Shown: positions 14,637-18,126 of the stretch, one piece after another
Layout: every line of letters begins with the position of its first letter
How positions within the stretch are numbered: position 1 is the first letter of the stretch
DNA from: an uncultured Alistipes sp.
GTDB lineage: Bacteria; Bacteroidota; Bacteroidia; Bacteroidales; Rikenellaceae
DNA length: 18,126 nt
Assembly (NCBI GenBank): GCA_900542505.1
Contig: UQNV01000045.1
Coordinates: 1-18,126 of the forward strand
Direction of reading: 5' to 3'
The notes under the pieces: model-generated
Seen by the model: the letters and a program-made list of their open reading frames with translations, nothing else
What the model was told of the DNA's origin: nothing
The model's database searches: none
Position numbers and translations under genes: made by a program

Positions 14637-14730
14637 CGGGCGGAGCCTCCCGCCGGGCGGCCGGAGCGGGCGCCCCGGCGTCGGTGCCCGACCGCCCGCG
14701 ACGGGGCGAAGAGCGGGCGAAAAGCGGGTA
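14637..14730. other. GC-rich dyad-rich segment between divergent promoters
   Basis: This is a segment of almost pure G and C between the tig promoter and the QC gene. It contains overlapping inverted repeats such as CCGCCGGGCGG near 14650-14660, GCGGGC (14666-14671) with GCCCGC (14694-14699), and GCGG (14724-14727) with CCGC (14735-14738). It is non-coding as far as I can see. Its role is unknown: it could insulate the divergent promoters, terminate incoming transcripts or bind a regulator. Confidence 0.45.
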
Positions 14731-14759
14731 AAAACCGCCGGAATATGCGCGCTTTTTCG

Positions 14760-14767
14760 TACCTTTG
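14760..14767 (+). promoter_or_regulatory. -7 box of the QC-metH promoter
   Basis: TACCTTTG fits TAnnTTTG exactly and lies 57 bases before the QC start codon. No clear TTTG-like -33 box is seen at the expected distance, where the sequence is GC-rich. Confidence 0.45.
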
Positions 14768-14824
14768 TCCGAAATTGGCGCCGCAAAGAGCCCGGCGCCG
14801 CAAACCGCAAACAACCAACACGCC

Positions 14825-15619
14825 ATGAAAGGAATAGCCGGTCTCCTGCTCGCAGGGGCGCTTCTGGTCTCCTGCGGAGGCAGCCGCACGCGCGCAGCAC
14901 GTACGGCGGAGCCCCCTGCCGAGCCGAAACAATACACCTATACGGTCCTCAACACCTACCCCCACTCGACCCAAAGCTACACGCAGGGGCTTCAGTTCGC
15001 CGACGGGATGCTCTGGGAGGGCACCGGGCAGCACGGGCAGTCGGTACTCCGGAAGACCGACCTTGCGACCGGACGCACGGAGGTCGTGGCGCGGCTGCCG
15101 CGCTCGGAGTTCGGCGAGGGCATCACGCTGCTCGACGGCAAGGTCTACCAGCTCACCTGGCAGTCGAACAAGGCCTACGTATGGGATGCCGCCACGGGCG
15201 AGAAGATGCGCGAATACCGCTATCCGGGCGAAGGCTGGGGGCTGACCACCGACGGCAGGCTCCTCTACATGAGCGACGGCTCGGAGTACATCCACACGGT
15301 CGACCCGGCCACCTTCAAGCGGCTCGGGAGCACGGCCGTGACGCTGGCCGGCGCCCCCGTCAAGATGCTCAACGAGCTGGAGTGGATTGACGGCCGCATC
15401 TGGGCCAACGTCTATGTGACGGACCAGATAGTCATCATCGACCCGGCGACGGGCGTCGTCGAGGGCATCATCGACCTCACGGGGCTGCTCCCGGCCGAGG
15501 AGGTGGGCCCCGAGACCGACGTGCTGAACGGCATCGCCCGCGACCCGGACACCGGACGCATCTTCGTCACGGGCAAGAATTGGGACAAAATCTTCGAAAT
15601 CGAGATTCACGAACGGTAA
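14825..15619 (+). CDS. Glutamine cyclotransferase family lipoprotein
   Basis: The 264-residue protein has a lipoprotein signal peptide [17 protein letters not shown] with lipobox Cys17, so it should be anchored in the envelope. The mature part matches the plant-type glutaminyl-peptide cyclotransferase family, a five-bladed beta-propeller that forms N-terminal pyroglutamate. Family landmarks are YTQGL (52-56), WEGTG (64-68), GEGWGLT (135-141), NELEW (183-187) and VLNGIA (223-228), followed by a conserved end [18 protein letters not shown] chose ATG 14825 because it gives the signal peptide; an upstream in-frame start would precede it with MSEIGAAKSPAPQ. Its natural substrates in Bacteroidetes are not known to me. 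Exported proteins beginning with Gln are the logical candidates. The stop is one base from the metH start. Confidence 0.92.
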   Translation: MKGIAGLLLAGALLVSCGGSRTRAARTAEPPAEPKQYTYTVLNTYPHSTQSYTQGLQFADGMLWEGTGQHGQSVLRKTDLATGRTEVVARLPRSEFGEGITLLDGKVYQLTWQSNKAYVWDAATGEKMREYRYPGEGWGLTTDGRLLYMSDGSEYIHTVDPATFKRLGSTAVTLAGAPVKMLNELEWIDGRIWANVYVTDQIVIIDPATGVVEGIIDLTGLLPAEEVGPETDVLNGIARDPDTGRIFVTGKNWDKIFEIEIHER

Positions 15620-15620
15620 C

Positions 15621-18126
<2,506 letters not shown>

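Noticed and set aside
14529..14900. Longer tig starting at 14900
   Set aside because: The extension covers the tig promoter and the GC-rich dyad segment and yields an Arg/Pro-rich sequence without a trigger factor counterpart.

Overview
The window looks like a chromosomal core region of a GC-rich member of the Bacteroidales. The protein set, the lipoprotein signal peptides and several promoters of the Bacteroidetes type (-33 TTTG, about 20 bases, -7 TAnnTTTG) support this. High GC coding sequence together with these promoters makes Alistipes or another Rikenellaceae a reasonable guess, but that is inference from memory and not a database result.

Left end (1 to about 1036): the 5' end of a 16S rRNA gene on the minus strand, behind a leader and two tandem promoters with near-duplicate cores. 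Upstream lies about 600 bases with no convincing gene. Roughly half of this is an unusual stretch that is about 82% purine on the plus strand. A terminator at about 1000 closes the next gene.

1053 to 4020: a secreted subtilisin-like lipoprotein protease (minus), then divergently lspA (signal peptidase II), then tRNA-Leu(CAG) with its own consensus promoter and terminator. LspA is the enzyme that would trim the lipoprotein signal peptides of this protease and of the later QC lipoprotein.

4092 to 7417: an array of about three tandem repeats of 73 to 84 bases whose junctions carry promoter-like elements, followed by two unrecognised exported proteins. The first contains an in-frame TGA about 65 codons before what looks like its ancestral stop. 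That ancestral stop overlaps the start of the second gene in an ATGA junction.

7458 to 11069: metK (SAM synthetase) with a structured leader, and convergently a transketolase gene, separated by a near-perfect bidirectional terminator.

11112 to 14607: on the minus strand tig, clpP, clpX, followed by tkt. This is the classic trigger factor and Clp protease cluster. A terminator hairpin after tig overlaps the -7 box of a probable clpP promoter.

14825 to 18126: on the plus strand a lipoprotein of the glutamine cyclotransferase family followed after one base by metH, which runs off the window. metK and metH make and regenerate the SAM/methionine pool from two separate transcription units.

Most of the window is ordinary core genome. 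The items that deserve a second look are the interrupted gene at 4480-6171, the promoter-bearing repeat array, the promoter inside the tig terminator, the metK leader and the purine-rich block.
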